A DNA stretch of 64,000 nucleotides from Bacillus sp. BA3 (GTDB lineage: Bacteria; Bacillota; Bacilli; Bacillales; DSM-1321): positions 1 to 64,000 of the forward strand of contig PIZR01000001.1 of assembly GCA_002835675.1 (NCBI GenBank), written 5' to 3'. The stretch's first letter is position 1. Each line of letters opens with the position of its first letter. A program made the translations under genes and the position numbers. The notes under the pieces were generated by a model. It had not been told where the DNA came from, searched no databases, and saw only the letters and a list, made by a program, of their open reading frames with translations. This document shows positions 54,610 to 63,760 of this stretch, piece by piece.

Positions 54610-55560
54610 ATGAAAATTGGATTAGAAACAGAAAGCTATCACTTGCAATTTATTACGGGTCGAATGGATATTTTCGGTTTTATCAGAAAAACAGCTGAAT
54701 TGGGATTAGACGGAGTCATGATCAATATTGTTCCATGGCCAGGGTTGTCAGGATGGGGTACATTTGAATCATTTGAGCCGGAATATTTAGAGAGAGTAAG
54801 AAAAGAAATTCAAAAGTATGGATTTTTCGCTGAAATAGACACAAGTGGAAGCGATCCGGAACATCTAAAAAAGGTCATTGAGGCAGCACATAGAATCGGA
54901 GCGGATGTGATTCGCACGTATACATGCTTAGGAGAGTATGATCCGGAAAGATTGAAAAAAGCACCAGGAGATATTAAACAAATTGTACCACTATTGGAGA
55001 AATACAGGATAAAACTAGCTGTGGAAAATCATGAGGAAGAGTTAACAGATGAGGTTATCCAAATAATAAATGAAGTCAACAACCCTTGGGTTAGCGCTCA
55101 TTGTGATGTGGGCAACGGAATGATGGCATGGGAGGATCCAGTTGAAGCTGTAAGAAAATTAGCGCCATATGCATTCACAACCCATTTTAAAGATCATATT
55201 ATCATTCATGATGGCGAGGATTATAGGGTATGTGGAGTACCAGTAGGGACAGGCAATATTGATACAGAAGAGTGTTTTAAAATACTTGTTGAGAAATCTA
55301 CCCTAACTAGAATCAACGTTGAAATGTGTTTTCCATATGCCATCAATTTTAAGAGAGAGCTTGGTGCTGGCGGAGTGTTTGCGGTTGGAGAAGGAGCTTT
55401 CAAAGTCGAACAACCTCCATATGATTTAAGTGTCATTAAACCATTAGATTACTATTATCCTCCAAAAGAACTTTTAGAACAAATGATTGAAGATCAAGAA
55501 AAAGGTACAGTACAATCGGTTAAGTATACCCTTGCTTTACGCGATAAATATTGCCGATAA
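54610..55560 (+). CDS. Sugar phosphate isomerase/epimerase family protein
   Basis: The 316-residue xylose-isomerase-like TIM barrel has visible metal ligands: Glu in KLAVENHEEEL, Asp/His in VSAHCDVGNGMMAWEDP, His in TTHFKDHIIIHDG, and Glu in RINVEMCFPY. The substrate is unknown; relatives include inosose/hydroxypyruvate isomerases and 3-keto-sugar enzymes. AAAGGTGGGG precedes ATG 54610. The adjacent upstream transporter is decayed, so the enzyme may be orphaned. A perfect terminator lies at 55774. Confidence 0.8.
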   Translation: MKIGLETESYHLQFITGRMDIFGFIRKTAELGLDGVMINIVPWPGLSGWGTFESFEPEYLERVRKEIQKYGFFAEIDTSGSDPEHLKKVIEAAHRIGADVIRTYTCLGEYDPERLKKAPGDIKQIVPLLEKYRIKLAVENHEEELTDEVIQIINEVNNPWVSAHCDVGNGMMAWEDPVEAVRKLAPYAFTTHFKDHIIIHDGEDYRVCGVPVGTGNIDTEECFKILVEKSTLTRINVEMCFPYAINFKRELGAGGVFAVGEGAFKVEQPPYDLSVIKPLDYYYPPKELLEQMIEDQEKGTVQSVKYTLALRDKYCR

Positions 55561-55773
55561 ATAATATGTAGAAGCAGGGGTGCTGTATAATTCTGTTCAT
55601 ATAATAAAAATTATTACAGCAGTTCCAGCTAATACTTGCTATTGGGTTGATAGAGAGCCTCTTTTGATTGCCAACATTACTGTCACTTTGCTTTATGAAT
55701 TCCGACACACGGTTATTTAATAAGTGTCGCCTGTCTTGTTATAGTAACGGATACGTAGTTCATTATGACATTA
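55561..55773. other. Gap after the isomerase gene
   Basis: No gene is visible. The following strong hairpin at 55774 serves the convergent isomerase and mscL genes. Confidence 0.35.
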
Positions 55774-55804
55774 AAAAGCCCCTCTCAATTAAGAGAGGGG
55801 CTTT
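55774..55804. terminator. Strong bidirectional terminator
   Basis: AAAGCCCCTCTC pairs perfectly with GAGAGGGGCTTT around AATTAA. A similar hairpin, AAGCCCTTCTC/GAGAGGGGTT then TTTT, lies at 56683-56716. Confidence 0.85.
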
Positions 55805-55863
55805 ATCTAATTCTTTAGTGAATTTTTGGCTATTTCTACACTTTTACTGATTCAGTATTATAC

Positions 55864-56262
55864 TTATGATGTTTCATCCTGCCGTGAATTTTTTTGTAAA
55901 AGATCACGGATTTCCTTTAAATATTGTTCGGATGCCGGTACCGCTTCCAATACCTCTTCCTCGTTCGCTTGTTTTTTTCTAATAAGAGAATTCGCTATCT
56001 TCATAAACATGAAAATCGCAAATGAAATGATCAAGAAATCAATCACAGCTTGGACAAATTTACCGTATTGAACAACTGCTTTTCCAACTGTGATAGATAA
56101 CGAAGAAAAATTGACCCCACCTAATAAAATTCCTATTAGCGGTGTGATAATATTATCTACTAGTGATGAAACGATCTTTCCAAAAGCAGCACCCATTACT
56201 ACAGCTATCGCAAGATCGAGAACGTTTCCTTTGGTAATAAATTCCCTGAATTCCTTTAACAT
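55864..56262 (-). CDS. mscL: Large-conductance mechanosensitive channel
   Basis: The 132-residue channel has MscL hallmarks: [44 protein letters not shown] forms the amphipathic helix plus pore-lining TM1 with GxxxG/A packing. A second span follows ([19 protein letters not shown]), and a C-terminal helix ends in [15 protein letters not shown] sequence. It opens under membrane tension to release solutes during osmotic downshock. GAAAGGTGTAGTTAC precedes ATG 56262. It is monocistronic. Confidence 0.95.
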   Translation of the reverse strand: MLKEFREFITKGNVLDLAIAVVMGAAFGKIVSSLVDNIITPLIGILLGGVNFSSLSITVGKAVVQYGKFVQAVIDFLIISFAIFMFMKIANSLIRKKQANEEEVLEAVPASEQYLKEIRDLLQKNSRQDETS

Positions 56263-56862
56263 TGTAACTACACCTTTCTTATTTCAATTGATAAAAGCAT
56301 ATCAGAAACATGGTGAAAATTAAATAGTGTAAGAGGCATCCATAATTCAAAAGATAGGACCATCCATCCGTTTAATCATTTGAATCCGTTAATATAATGC
56401 CAATCACGACACTCCGATCAAAGGAGATAAAACGCTATTTTCCATTCGAAACCATTAAAGAGCCGCTATAATAAAACGTCTTATTGAAGAAGGATTTAAG
56501 AAAGGTCATGGAACAAAGCAAAAAAGTAATGGAAGGGCAGAGTGGGAACGACTAAGGCGTCAATTTTCAATGTCACGTAAGGCCGTTTTCACCAACTTGA
56601 GGAAGGGGGTGAATATAAATGTATTCGTTTGGCGATAATTATATTATTGTACTACCCCCTAAGTGGTACTCCTCCATTGTTAAAAGCCCTTCTCTTAATT
56701 GAGAGGGGTTTTTTGTTTTGGGATTTGTTAAATGGTTTTTGTTAATATGAGGTATTTGGACTGAACTTAGATCGAATTGGATTTTTTATACTTCTTTCCA
56801 ACCAACAATATCAGAGGGGAACCTATAATGCTTGGAAGAAACCAAAAAATTAATGGGTTCCA
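56263..56862. other. Gap with a decayed reading frame and a terminator
   Basis: The frame 56471-56635 reads IKRLIEEGFKKGHGTKQKSN and GRAEWERLRRQFSMSRKAVF. It is a protein-like, basic segment without start or ribosome site, which I cannot assign. A terminator lies at 56683-56716. Nothing else is visible. Confidence 0.4.
56683..56716 (+). terminator. Intrinsic terminator
   Basis: AAAGCCCTTCTC pairs with GAGAGGGGTTT around TTAATT and ends in TTTTTTG. Confidence 0.75.
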
Positions 56863-57234
56863 TTAATTCAAGATAGTTATATTGGATACATTTACTACAA
56901 GAATTGCTGTACAAATAGCGATATAGGAACCGAGCATCCCGCTAATATGAGATACAGTCCAGTTTTTCCATTTCTTCTTACCAGCTACATAGCCTATAAA
57001 TGCGAAAGAATATGAAAATATTCCAATGAAAAATAAATATGCGCTGCTTTCCCAATTCAATATTGCCATAGTCAGCGATGTGACAAAGACTACAACATAT
57101 GCACTGTGATAAATTTCACCACAAATTGTATGCATACCTCTTTTTTTCTTTGAAGACATAGCACCTATTCCACTAATAAGACATATTGCTCCAGCGCAAA
57201 TGTGAATGAACAGAATGGTCTTAAAGATAAGCAA
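56863..57234 (-). CDS. DUF2306-like membrane protein (short)
   Basis: About 123 residues with four membrane segments: IFKTILFIHICAGAICLISG, YHSAYVVVFVTSLTMAIL, YLFFIGIFSYSFAFIGYVAG and SGMLGSYIAICTAILVV. The conserved HICAGAICLISG ... KRGMHTICGEIYH pattern with histidines on both sides of the first loop matches the DUF2306 family, whose function is unknown. TTG 57234 follows AAGGGAAGA closely, which is a slightly tight spacing. The gene is monocistronic. Confidence 0.65.
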   Translation of the reverse strand: MLIFKTILFIHICAGAICLISGIGAMSSKKKRGMHTICGEIYHSAYVVVFVTSLTMAILNWESSAYLFFIGIFSYSFAFIGYVAGKKKWKNWTVSHISGMLGSYIAICTAILVVNVSNITILN

Positions 57235-57564
57235 TCTTCCCTTCGTTAAATAATCTTTATCAAAATGTAACAGATTATATATTTATTTTATTATAATACA
57301 AATATTTACCAAAAATATGAATGTTAATTTTCAATGGAAAAATCAATTCAGTTATGGCAGATGAGTTTCTATACAATGAAGCATCCTTTGCAAAACGGTC
57401 AGGCGCTGTATTTGTTGCGGAAAATCGTCAGTGAATCTGGTTTTTATGTGTTAATTTCTATATTTGGAATAAAGGGTCAGTGCGGTACACAAAAGGGAAT
57501 TGTGTATCGTCCTTTTTAGGGAAAAAGGAGGATTTTACGTTTCATTTGGAGAATGTTTTGACAA
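57235..57564. other. Gap with coding remnants and a hairpin
   Basis: A 26-codon piece at 57353-57433 (MADEFLYNEASFAKRSGAVF) looks like a fragment of a real protein but is unassigned. A hairpin GGTACACAA/TTGTGTATC with CTTTTTAG follows at about 57483-57519. GAAAAAGGAGG at 57523-57533 is a ribosome-site-like sequence well upstream of the next gene. Confidence 0.4.
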
Positions 57565-57915
57565 ATGGGGGTGGATTATTTGAGACAACATTTTGAACAG
57601 GATTTATCTAGAGAGGATATTTTTAGAATGATTGTTAAGCACCTTGATGTATTTCCGTTGACTAGTCTAGAAGCTATCAGAGAAGTGATCAGGAGTTCAT
57701 TAAATCAAAGAGGCTTGATAGGGGGGATGACCACACAAACAGGAGCCGCTACATATAACCGGAAAATATCAGACCAGGATATCCAATTAATAAATGATTG
57801 TATTTGTGACCTCTTAAATAGCCGCGTTATCCAACCTGGTATTAATGAAGTCAATCAGGATTTACCATGGATTTCTGTTTTTGATAAAGAGAAACTTGAA
57901 ACATATCTAAAATGA
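57565..57915 (+). CDS. Hypothetical soluble protein (116 aa)
   Basis: The frame from ATG 57565 gives MGVDYLRQHFEQDLSREDIF and later NQRGLIGGMTTQTGAATYNR, ending KEKLETYLK. It is soluble, helical and slightly acidic, with no signal peptide. The start is uncertain: ATG 57565 and TTG 57580 both lack a clear adjacent ribosome site. Composition and length favour a real gene. No family is recognised. Confidence 0.5.
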   Translation: MGVDYLRQHFEQDLSREDIFRMIVKHLDVFPLTSLEAIREVIRSSLNQRGLIGGMTTQTGAATYNRKISDQDIQLINDCICDLLNSRVIQPGINEVNQDLPWISVFDKEKLETYLK

Positions 57916-58231
57916 AAAGTATAGTATTTAATTTGAAAAAATTCCCTTTGTCATTCGTGAAATATTTTCTTCTTCACTTAAGGTAAGCTTTAACGCCAAC
58001 TTAGAGGTAAGTTTTTTTCCATATTCTCAGTATATCGCGGCCCTATCAGATTAATCTTCTAGTCTGCAGAATTCGTAAATCTATAAGCTATTTCAAATTT
58101 AGCTGCTCCAATTTTCTTCTGTACGACTTAATTTCCGTGCATGTTCTCAGAGTATAATAAAATTAAGTGGCTCGAAAAGGTAACCCCCTTTTTGAGTCAT
58201 TTAATTTTATTCGCGAAAAGACGCTATAATG
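57916..58231. other. Gap with a convergent terminator
   Basis: A long hairpin at about 58158-58212 (AAAATTAAGTGGCTC / GAGTCATTTAATTTT) lies 20 bases beyond the LysR stop and should terminate that minus-strand gene. No gene is visible. Confidence 0.5.
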
Positions 58232-59113
58232 TTAAAAATCCAGTAAATTGTGGTCACTTAACCATGAGTGGACACAATCAACAAACTTTTTAGTTGCAGG
58301 TGACATATTCGGTTTTACAGCAAGGCCTATAAAGCGAAAAGATTCAATTTCTAAATTAAGAATACCAATATTGGCAGGAATGCCCGACAAAGTCATTTCA
58401 GGTCTAATACTAATGCCTAAATTATTTTGTACCATTGCAATAATCGCCTGATCATCCGATACCTCAAATAGGACGTTAGGCTTTATATTATTCTTTTTAA
58501 AAATTTGCTCTATCTCATTCCCCCAGCTCTTTTTGGGCATAATCAAAGGCTCAGTTTCAATTTGTTCAAAAGAAATAGTATTTGATGTATGAAGAGGATG
58601 CTGATCTGACAGGATACAAAGCATTTTATCCTTTTTTAAAGGAAGAAATTCCAACGATTTTGTGATTGGTGAAGTGAGAAATCCACAATCTATTCCTCCG
58701 GTTGAAACCTCATTTTCTATTGTAAGGTAATCACCCTCAAATAACTTTACGATGATTCCTGGATGGGCATCTTGAAACTTTTTTATAATAAAAGGCAGCC
58801 ATTGTGCAGCAACACTTGTAAAGGTACCTATCCTGACTACGCCCGTTTCTATACCATTTATATCTGAAGCTTCTTGCTTCATTTTATCGTTCAGGATTAG
58901 AATATCCCGAATATATTCAAGCATGCGTTCACCATTGCTTGTTAAAAAAATCCCCGCTTTCCCTCGTGTAAGTAAAGAAAAACCTAATTCGTTTTCCAAA
59001 CTAGAAATTGCATGGCTGATACTTGATTGTGTTAAATTTAAAAGTTTTGCAGCTCCTGTCAGACTTCCCGATTCCACAACAGCATTAAAGGCTTCATACC
59101 GATTAAGTGTCAT
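58232..59113 (-). CDS. LysR-type transcriptional regulator
   Basis: The 293-residue protein has an N-terminal LysR helix-turn-helix (about 1-60; GSLTGAAKLLNLTQSSISHAISSLENELGFSLLTR) and a periplasmic-binding-type effector domain (about 90-290). TCTGTCAG-type recognition helix features are normal. GGGAGAATTAA precedes ATG 59113. It is divergent from the PucR-type regulator gene across a 546-base region, so it may control that gene or the symporter beyond. The ligand is unknown. Confidence 0.9.
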   Translation of the reverse strand: MTLNRYEAFNAVVESGSLTGAAKLLNLTQSSISHAISSLENELGFSLLTRGKAGIFLTSNGERMLEYIRDILILNDKMKQEASDINGIETGVVRIGTFTSVAAQWLPFIIKKFQDAHPGIIVKLFEGDYLTIENEVSTGGIDCGFLTSPITKSLEFLPLKKDKMLCILSDQHPLHTSNTISFEQIETEPLIMPKKSWGNEIEQIFKKNNIKPNVLFEVSDDQAIIAMVQNNLGISIRPEMTLSGIPANIGILNLEIESFRFIGLAVKPNMSPATKKFVDCVHSWLSDHNLLDF

Positions 59114-59659
59114 TTAATTCTCCCTCATCTATCGAATTAATTCATGTTTACTATTATAAACATTCAATTTACTAATTCATAATGATTTCTTATACTTAAG
59201 GTAAGTAAATTTTACTTTTATGAAAATTTTACTCTGTAATGTAGAATGCAAGACTATTAAGAGTTAGCAAAGTATTTCGTTAAAACTATTTCGAGATAAT
59301 TGTAAGCGCTTTAATATAGGTCTGCATTAGTGATGAATATTTTGTTTTTAAATTATGGATGCTCTCTTTTTGAAAATATATAAATATTGATAAATAAGGG
59401 TTTATGTCACTTCTATGATTGCTCAATTAGATTTTTGAAAAAAAGTGTCAGAAAATATGACAAGAATATTGATGGGAGTTTAGTTTTCAGAATATAATGT
59501 TTTTATAGTTAAGAAGAGATAACATTGTGTTACGTTTCATCCAACTTTTTATGCTAATTATTCAAAGTGTGGGAGGAATATTGAAAGGTTTTTTAGACAA
59601 CTTCAGTGAGGGGAAAAGAATGGTTATTGCTTGTTTAAAACTAAAGGGGGAAGTTGTCA
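59114..59659. other. Long divergent intergenic region with a cre-like site
   Basis: ATTGTAAGCGCTTTAATA at 59299-59316 matches the CcpA cre consensus except for one position. The rest is AT-rich; two AAATTTTAC/GTAAATTTTAC stretches lie near 59200-59232. It should hold promoters for both divergent regulators. Confidence 0.45.
59299..59316 (+). promoter_or_regulatory. cre-like site upstream of the PucR-type gene
   Basis: ATTGTAAGCGCTTTAATA fits WWTGNAARCGNWWNCAWW with a single mismatch (A for C at position 15). This suggests carbon-catabolite input to the regulator and possibly the symporter. Confidence 0.5.
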
Positions 59660-61303
59660 ATGAACTTTGAAGTTAAATTATCTGTAAATGAAATTTTAAA
59701 AAATAAACACTTTGCAAGTGCTAAGGTTTTGGCTGGCAAAGGAGGACTTGATCGGCTTGTTCGATGGGTCCATGTAATGGAGGTAGATTCAATTGAAAGC
59801 CTCTTGAATGGGAATGAATTGATTCTATCTACAGGGGTTGGATGGAAAGGAGGTGAAAATACTTTTACTTCATTAATTCAACAATCCATTGATGCTAACG
59901 CAGCTGGTCTTTGTATTGAGTTAGGAACATACATCTCCGAGATACCAGAAGCCGCTTTACAACTAGCCAATACAAATGACTTTCCCTTAATCGTTTTTCA
60001 GAAAAAAGTTCGCTTTATTGACATTACACAGGAATTACATAGCCTCTTGATTAAAAAGCATTATAGAATTTTGACTGATTTAGAAGATTACTCAAATAGG
60101 TTAAACCAGCTTCTTCTTTCGGCAAACCCACAACAAAGAATTCTCCAGTTAATACATGAACATTTAAAATTAACAGTTTTATACATTACCAATCAAGGTG
60201 AAATTGAAATTATTTCTAAGAAGGAAAGAGCAGAGGAAGAGAAAATAATACAATTGTTTAAAAGTAACAACATATCAAAACATATGAGTGTGGCACATCA
60301 ATCTGTACAGGCTTTAAACCAAACTTTTGCTGATCTCTTTGTTTTTTCGGAATCAGGTTCCATAACAGAATTTGAATCCCTCATCCTAGATCGCAGTGCT
60401 ATAGCATTGGCACAAAGCCTTTTGCGTGAATTATATATTGAAGAACAGAGAAAAACTAAAGAAGCGGAATGGGTACGGCGTTGGCTTGAAGGGGAAAATA
60501 GCGCTGAACAGATTCAAAAATATCTTTCAGAGCTTGAACCTAATCTCAAATCCAATACTTACACGGTTTTACTTTGTAAAGCAGATAACATAGAAAAAGT
60601 AAGTTCAGAATTTAACTATATAAAAATCTACTGTCGTTCAATGTTTGAACAAAAAGGTATATTTTTATTGACAGATATAGGGAAAAATCAAATTATTTTT
60701 ATCCTTATAAACAAATGGAAGAAAGAAGACTTTAAGCGCAGAATACAAGAAGGAATAGAAGTTCTGAAAAATTCTGACTCTTTTAAAAAATATAAATTTT
60801 CAGATTTCAGTTTCAACGTCGGTAAATTTGTTACTAATCTAAACGAAGTTAGAAACAGCTATACTTCAGCAAAAGAGACTATGAATATTCGAGAAAAAAT
60901 ACCCAATGAATTAAACAGTATTTTTTATGAAGATTTATATATTTTTCGGATGGTATTAGCTGCTCATGATCAAGGAATCCTTAACGAATTCATCACAGAT
61001 TATATAGGTCCAGTTATATCACAAGATCAGCAGAATAGTGGAGAATTACTAAAAACATTAAAAACATATTTACAATGTAAAGGTGCAAAAAAAGAAACAG
61101 CCGAACAACTTCACATTGTACGTCAAACCCTGTATCATCGACTCGAAAAATTATATGAATTAATTGGAAGGGATTTCATGGATCCATATAAACGTCAAGC
61201 CATAGAAGTTGCCATTTCCTCTTATGAATATATTTCTGCTTCTCAGTCTAAGTCTGAATATGAAAATACTACGTTTCCGCGGGTGGTTAACCGATTGTAT
61301 TAA
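59660..61303 (+). CDS. PucR/CdaR-family transcriptional regulator
   Basis: The 547-residue protein has an N-terminal PucR domain (about 8-125; VLAGKGGLDRLVRWVHVMEV and LILSTGVGW), a middle GGDEF-like CdaR domain, and a C-terminal helix-turn-helix (about 480-525; CKGAKKETAEQLHIVRQTLYHRLEKLYELIG). The family activates purine, amino-acid or sugar-acid catabolic genes. GGGGGAAGTTG precedes ATG 59660. The sodium:alanine-type symporter lies downstream on the same strand and is its likely target. Confidence 0.9.
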   Translation: MNFEVKLSVNEILKNKHFASAKVLAGKGGLDRLVRWVHVMEVDSIESLLNGNELILSTGVGWKGGENTFTSLIQQSIDANAAGLCIELGTYISEIPEAALQLANTNDFPLIVFQKKVRFIDITQELHSLLIKKHYRILTDLEDYSNRLNQLLLSANPQQRILQLIHEHLKLTVLYITNQGEIEIISKKERAEEEKIIQLFKSNNISKHMSVAHQSVQALNQTFADLFVFSESGSITEFESLILDRSAIALAQSLLRELYIEEQRKTKEAEWVRRWLEGENSAEQIQKYLSELEPNLKSNTYTVLLCKADNIEKVSSEFNYIKIYCRSMFEQKGIFLLTDIGKNQIIFILINKWKKEDFKRRIQEGIEVLKNSDSFKKYKFSDFSFNVGKFVTNLNEVRNSYTSAKETMNIREKIPNELNSIFYEDLYIFRMVLAAHDQGILNEFITDYIGPVISQDQQNSGELLKTLKTYLQCKGAKKETAEQLHIVRQTLYHRLEKLYELIGRDFMDPYKRQAIEVAISSYEYISASQSKSEYENTTFPRVVNRLY

Positions 61304-61595
61304 ACTAAGGTCTTTTGTATTATTTGGAAGCAAGAAAACCTATAGCATGGTAGCACTCTTTACCCTTTAGCTTTTGAGCAATGATGAAGAGGATATAAAA
61401 CGCTAAGATCTATTTCATCATTTAGATACAAATGATGTTTTAAACAACTAAGTGAATGATACCTCTAAAAGAATGAGTTCTAATAGCAGCTAAGAAAGAC
61501 TGATTAGTTTTGTATCTTTTTAAAAAAGAAGGATTGCAGAACATATACAATTTACCAATCTGTAAATTGAGAATCTAAGTAAAGGGTGTGCGTTT

Positions 61596-63077
61596 ATGGA
61601 TAATTTAGTAAATTGGCTGAATGGATATGTATGGAGTCCATTACTTGTATATGGTTTTTTAGGACTGGGGCTGCTTTTTTCTATCTCCACTCGTTTTGTC
61701 CAAATAAGGTTTATAAAAGACATGATTAAGCTGTCCTTTGAAGGTGGAGATTCAAAAGCCGGAGTTACGTCTTTTCAAGCACTTGCGATGTCATTGGGCA
61801 GCCGGGTTGGTACCGGGAATATAGCAGGTGTGGCTACCGCCATTGCCTTGGGAGGACCCGGCGCGGTTTTTTGGATGTGGGTTACCGCATTCTTGGGCAG
61901 TGCAACTTCGTTCATCGAAATCACGCTTACCCAGATCTACAAAAGGAAGATTGATGGACAGTATCGGGGCGGGACACCATATTACATTGAAAAGGGACTG
62001 AAGCTCAGGAAGTTTGCCATTTTCTCTGCCGTTCTCTCGTTAATTGTGATGAGCTGTTTATGGCCAGGTGTTCAGGCTAATACCGTAGCGCTCACGATGA
62101 ACAGTGCTCTTGGAATACCCCCTATGGTAACTGGGGTCGGTATCATTGTGCTGCTGGGGTTTATCATTTTTGGTGGTGTTAAGCGGATTGCCAAAACTGC
62201 AGAAATCATGGTTCCATTTATGGCTATTGGCTATATCATCGTTTGTATTATCGTTTTAAGCTTGAACTTTTCGCAAATTCCCAGTGTGATTTCGCTGATT
62301 TTCACCAGTGCTTTTAATTTAAATTCCACTTTTGGCGGATTGATGGGTTCTGCAATTGCATGGGGTGTACAAAGGGGCGTTTATTCGAGTGGAGCTGGTC
62401 TAGGCAGTGAAACGTTTGAATCAGGTGCAGCGGAAGTATCCCATCCAGCAAAACAAGGTTTGGTTCAAGCCTTCTCAGTTTACATTGATACCTTACTAAT
62501 CTGTTCTGCTACAGCATTCATGATTCTGATCACAGGGATGTACAATGTGGCACCGGAAGGGATGGCCCCTATTGTGAATAAGGTTGGAGGCGCAGAGCCA
62601 TCTGTGTATACTCAGCTCGCTGTTGATTCAGTGTTGCCGCATTTCGGCGCGGGTTTCCTAGCAGTATCCTTATTCTTCTTCTGTTTTACCACGCTGCTGT
62701 CTTATTATTACAAAGCTGAAACAAACCTTGCTTTTCTGGCACAAAGCCAGAAAATAAAGTCTAGTTGGCCAAACCATGTCTTAAAAGTTGTCCTCTTGAT
62801 CACTTCATTTTACGGAAGTGTGAAAACAGCAGCTGTTGTGTGGGCAATGGGTGATTTAGGGATGGGGGCCATGGCCTGGGTAAATCTTGTTGCGATCTTT
62901 CTTCTAATCAAGCCGGCTTTACGGGTGTTAAAAGATTATGAAATGCAGAAAAAAGCAGGAAAAGATCCTGTTTTTAACCCGGTAGAGTTAGGAATCAAAG
63001 ACGCCGAATTTTGGGAAGAAAAGTATAAAGAAACGCAAGGAAATAAACCAAGAGAAGGGAAAACCCTATCTATTTGA
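61596..63077 (+). CDS. AGCS-family sodium:alanine/glycine symporter
   Basis: The 493-residue protein has about 11 membrane segments and AGCS signatures: SLGSRVGTGNIAGVATAIALGGPGAVFWMWVTAFLG, and SETFESGAAEVSHPAKQG around the unwound helix. It imports small neutral amino acids with sodium. AAAGGGTGTGCG precedes ATG 61596. It follows a PucR-type activator by 292 bases containing no gene. A strong terminator at 63176 ends the unit. AlsT/GlnT/YrbD-like annotations are all possible; the substrate is not certain. Confidence 0.9.
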   Translation: MDNLVNWLNGYVWSPLLVYGFLGLGLLFSISTRFVQIRFIKDMIKLSFEGGDSKAGVTSFQALAMSLGSRVGTGNIAGVATAIALGGPGAVFWMWVTAFLGSATSFIEITLTQIYKRKIDGQYRGGTPYYIEKGLKLRKFAIFSAVLSLIVMSCLWPGVQANTVALTMNSALGIPPMVTGVGIIVLLGFIIFGGVKRIAKTAEIMVPFMAIGYIIVCIIVLSLNFSQIPSVISLIFTSAFNLNSTFGGLMGSAIAWGVQRGVYSSGAGLGSETFESGAAEVSHPAKQGLVQAFSVYIDTLLICSATAFMILITGMYNVAPEGMAPIVNKVGGAEPSVYTQLAVDSVLPHFGAGFLAVSLFFFCFTTLLSYYYKAETNLAFLAQSQKIKSSWPNHVLKVVLLITSFYGSVKTAAVVWAMGDLGMGAMAWVNLVAIFLLIKPALRVLKDYEMQKKAGKDPVFNPVELGIKDAEFWEEKYKETQGNKPREGKTLSI

Positions 63078-63175
63078 AAAGTGAACGGCATTAAAAGCTT
63101 TTAATGAAGAGATTATGGTTTAACAGGTAATTAGAAGTTAAGCATTCTACTGACAAGACCTATTGTATTTATTTT

Positions 63176-63217
63176 CAATCCTCTCCAAAAGTGAAATTTT
63201 TAGGGAGAGGATTGTTT
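63176..63217. terminator. Terminator of the AGCS symporter gene
   Basis: CAATCCTCTCC pairs with GGAGAGGATTG and ends in TTTTAT. Confidence 0.8.
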
Positions 63218-63311
63218 TATGTTTAACGGTTTAAAGATAAAAAGGACTTCTCTTTATAAGCAAATGAAGTATCTTCATTTAATAGAATACTAACCGGAAA
63301 GGGATAAGTGG

Positions 63312-63494
63312 ATGTTTTTAAAAGAATTCATAAAAAGTCATTTAATCACCATTAACTATTATGAGGACGGTGTGTTACAAACACGTAAGGGTCGTGTTTA
63401 CAATCTTGATCCGTACGAACAAACCGTTTCTTTGGAAGATGAAACTCAACAGGTCTACGCCATTCGTTTGTCTGGTATTAGGAGTATTTGTTAA
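63312..63494 (+). CDS. Short YolD-like protein
   Basis: The 60-residue protein matches the C-terminal half of the YolD-like family: ITINYYEDGVLQTRKGRVYNLDPYEQTVSLEDE, ending in LSGIRSIC. YolD proteins are usually about 100 residues and accompany UvrX/DinP-type Y-family polymerases; no polymerase gene is present here. GGAAAGGGATAAGTGG precedes ATG 63312. It is either a short stand-alone member or a truncated one. Confidence 0.7.
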   Translation: MFLKEFIKSHLITINYYEDGVLQTRKGRVYNLDPYEQTVSLEDETQQVYAIRLSGIRSIC

Positions 63495-63572
63495 TTATTA
63501 TGCTTTTAACAATTTTTTGTGGATTTAAAAATAGTATATAGACAATTAAGATCCTAGGATTCTATTGAAAAG

Positions 63573-63691
63573 GATGAACGGGATAAAAAGAAATCTATCT
63601 CTTCTTAGAAAAGAAGTATTAGCTACACATCTAATCGTTATGGTATTTTCCCCCGTTCATTTTGTTCCTAACAAAGGAGGTAAATGAACGG
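63573..63691 (+). promoter_or_regulatory. Leader with three mutually exclusive pairing segments before the SDR gene
   Basis: ATGAACGGG (63574-63582), CCCGTTCAT (63652-63660) and AAATGAACGG (63682-63691) occur in order. Segment 2 can pair with segment 1 or with segment 3, but not both. Segment 3 contains the start of a ten-codon ORF (63684-63716) behind AAAGGAGG. The 2-3 pairing would trap that ribosome site in its loop. The layout resembles an attenuator. It could also be chance repetition. Confidence 0.45.
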
Positions 63692-63716
63692 AATTTTAAT
63701 AAGTATCTTCCTTTAA
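63684..63716 (+). CDS. Possible ten-residue leader peptide
   Basis: ATG AAC GGA ... CTT TAA encodes MNGILISIFL. AAAGGAGG lies only three bases before the ATG, which is tight. Its start lies in segment 3 of the pairing region above. Confidence 0.3.
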   Translation: MNGILISIFL

Positions 63717-63760
63717 AGAGAGCTATTACAATTCCTACTAGGAAAAGGAGAAGAATTCAA

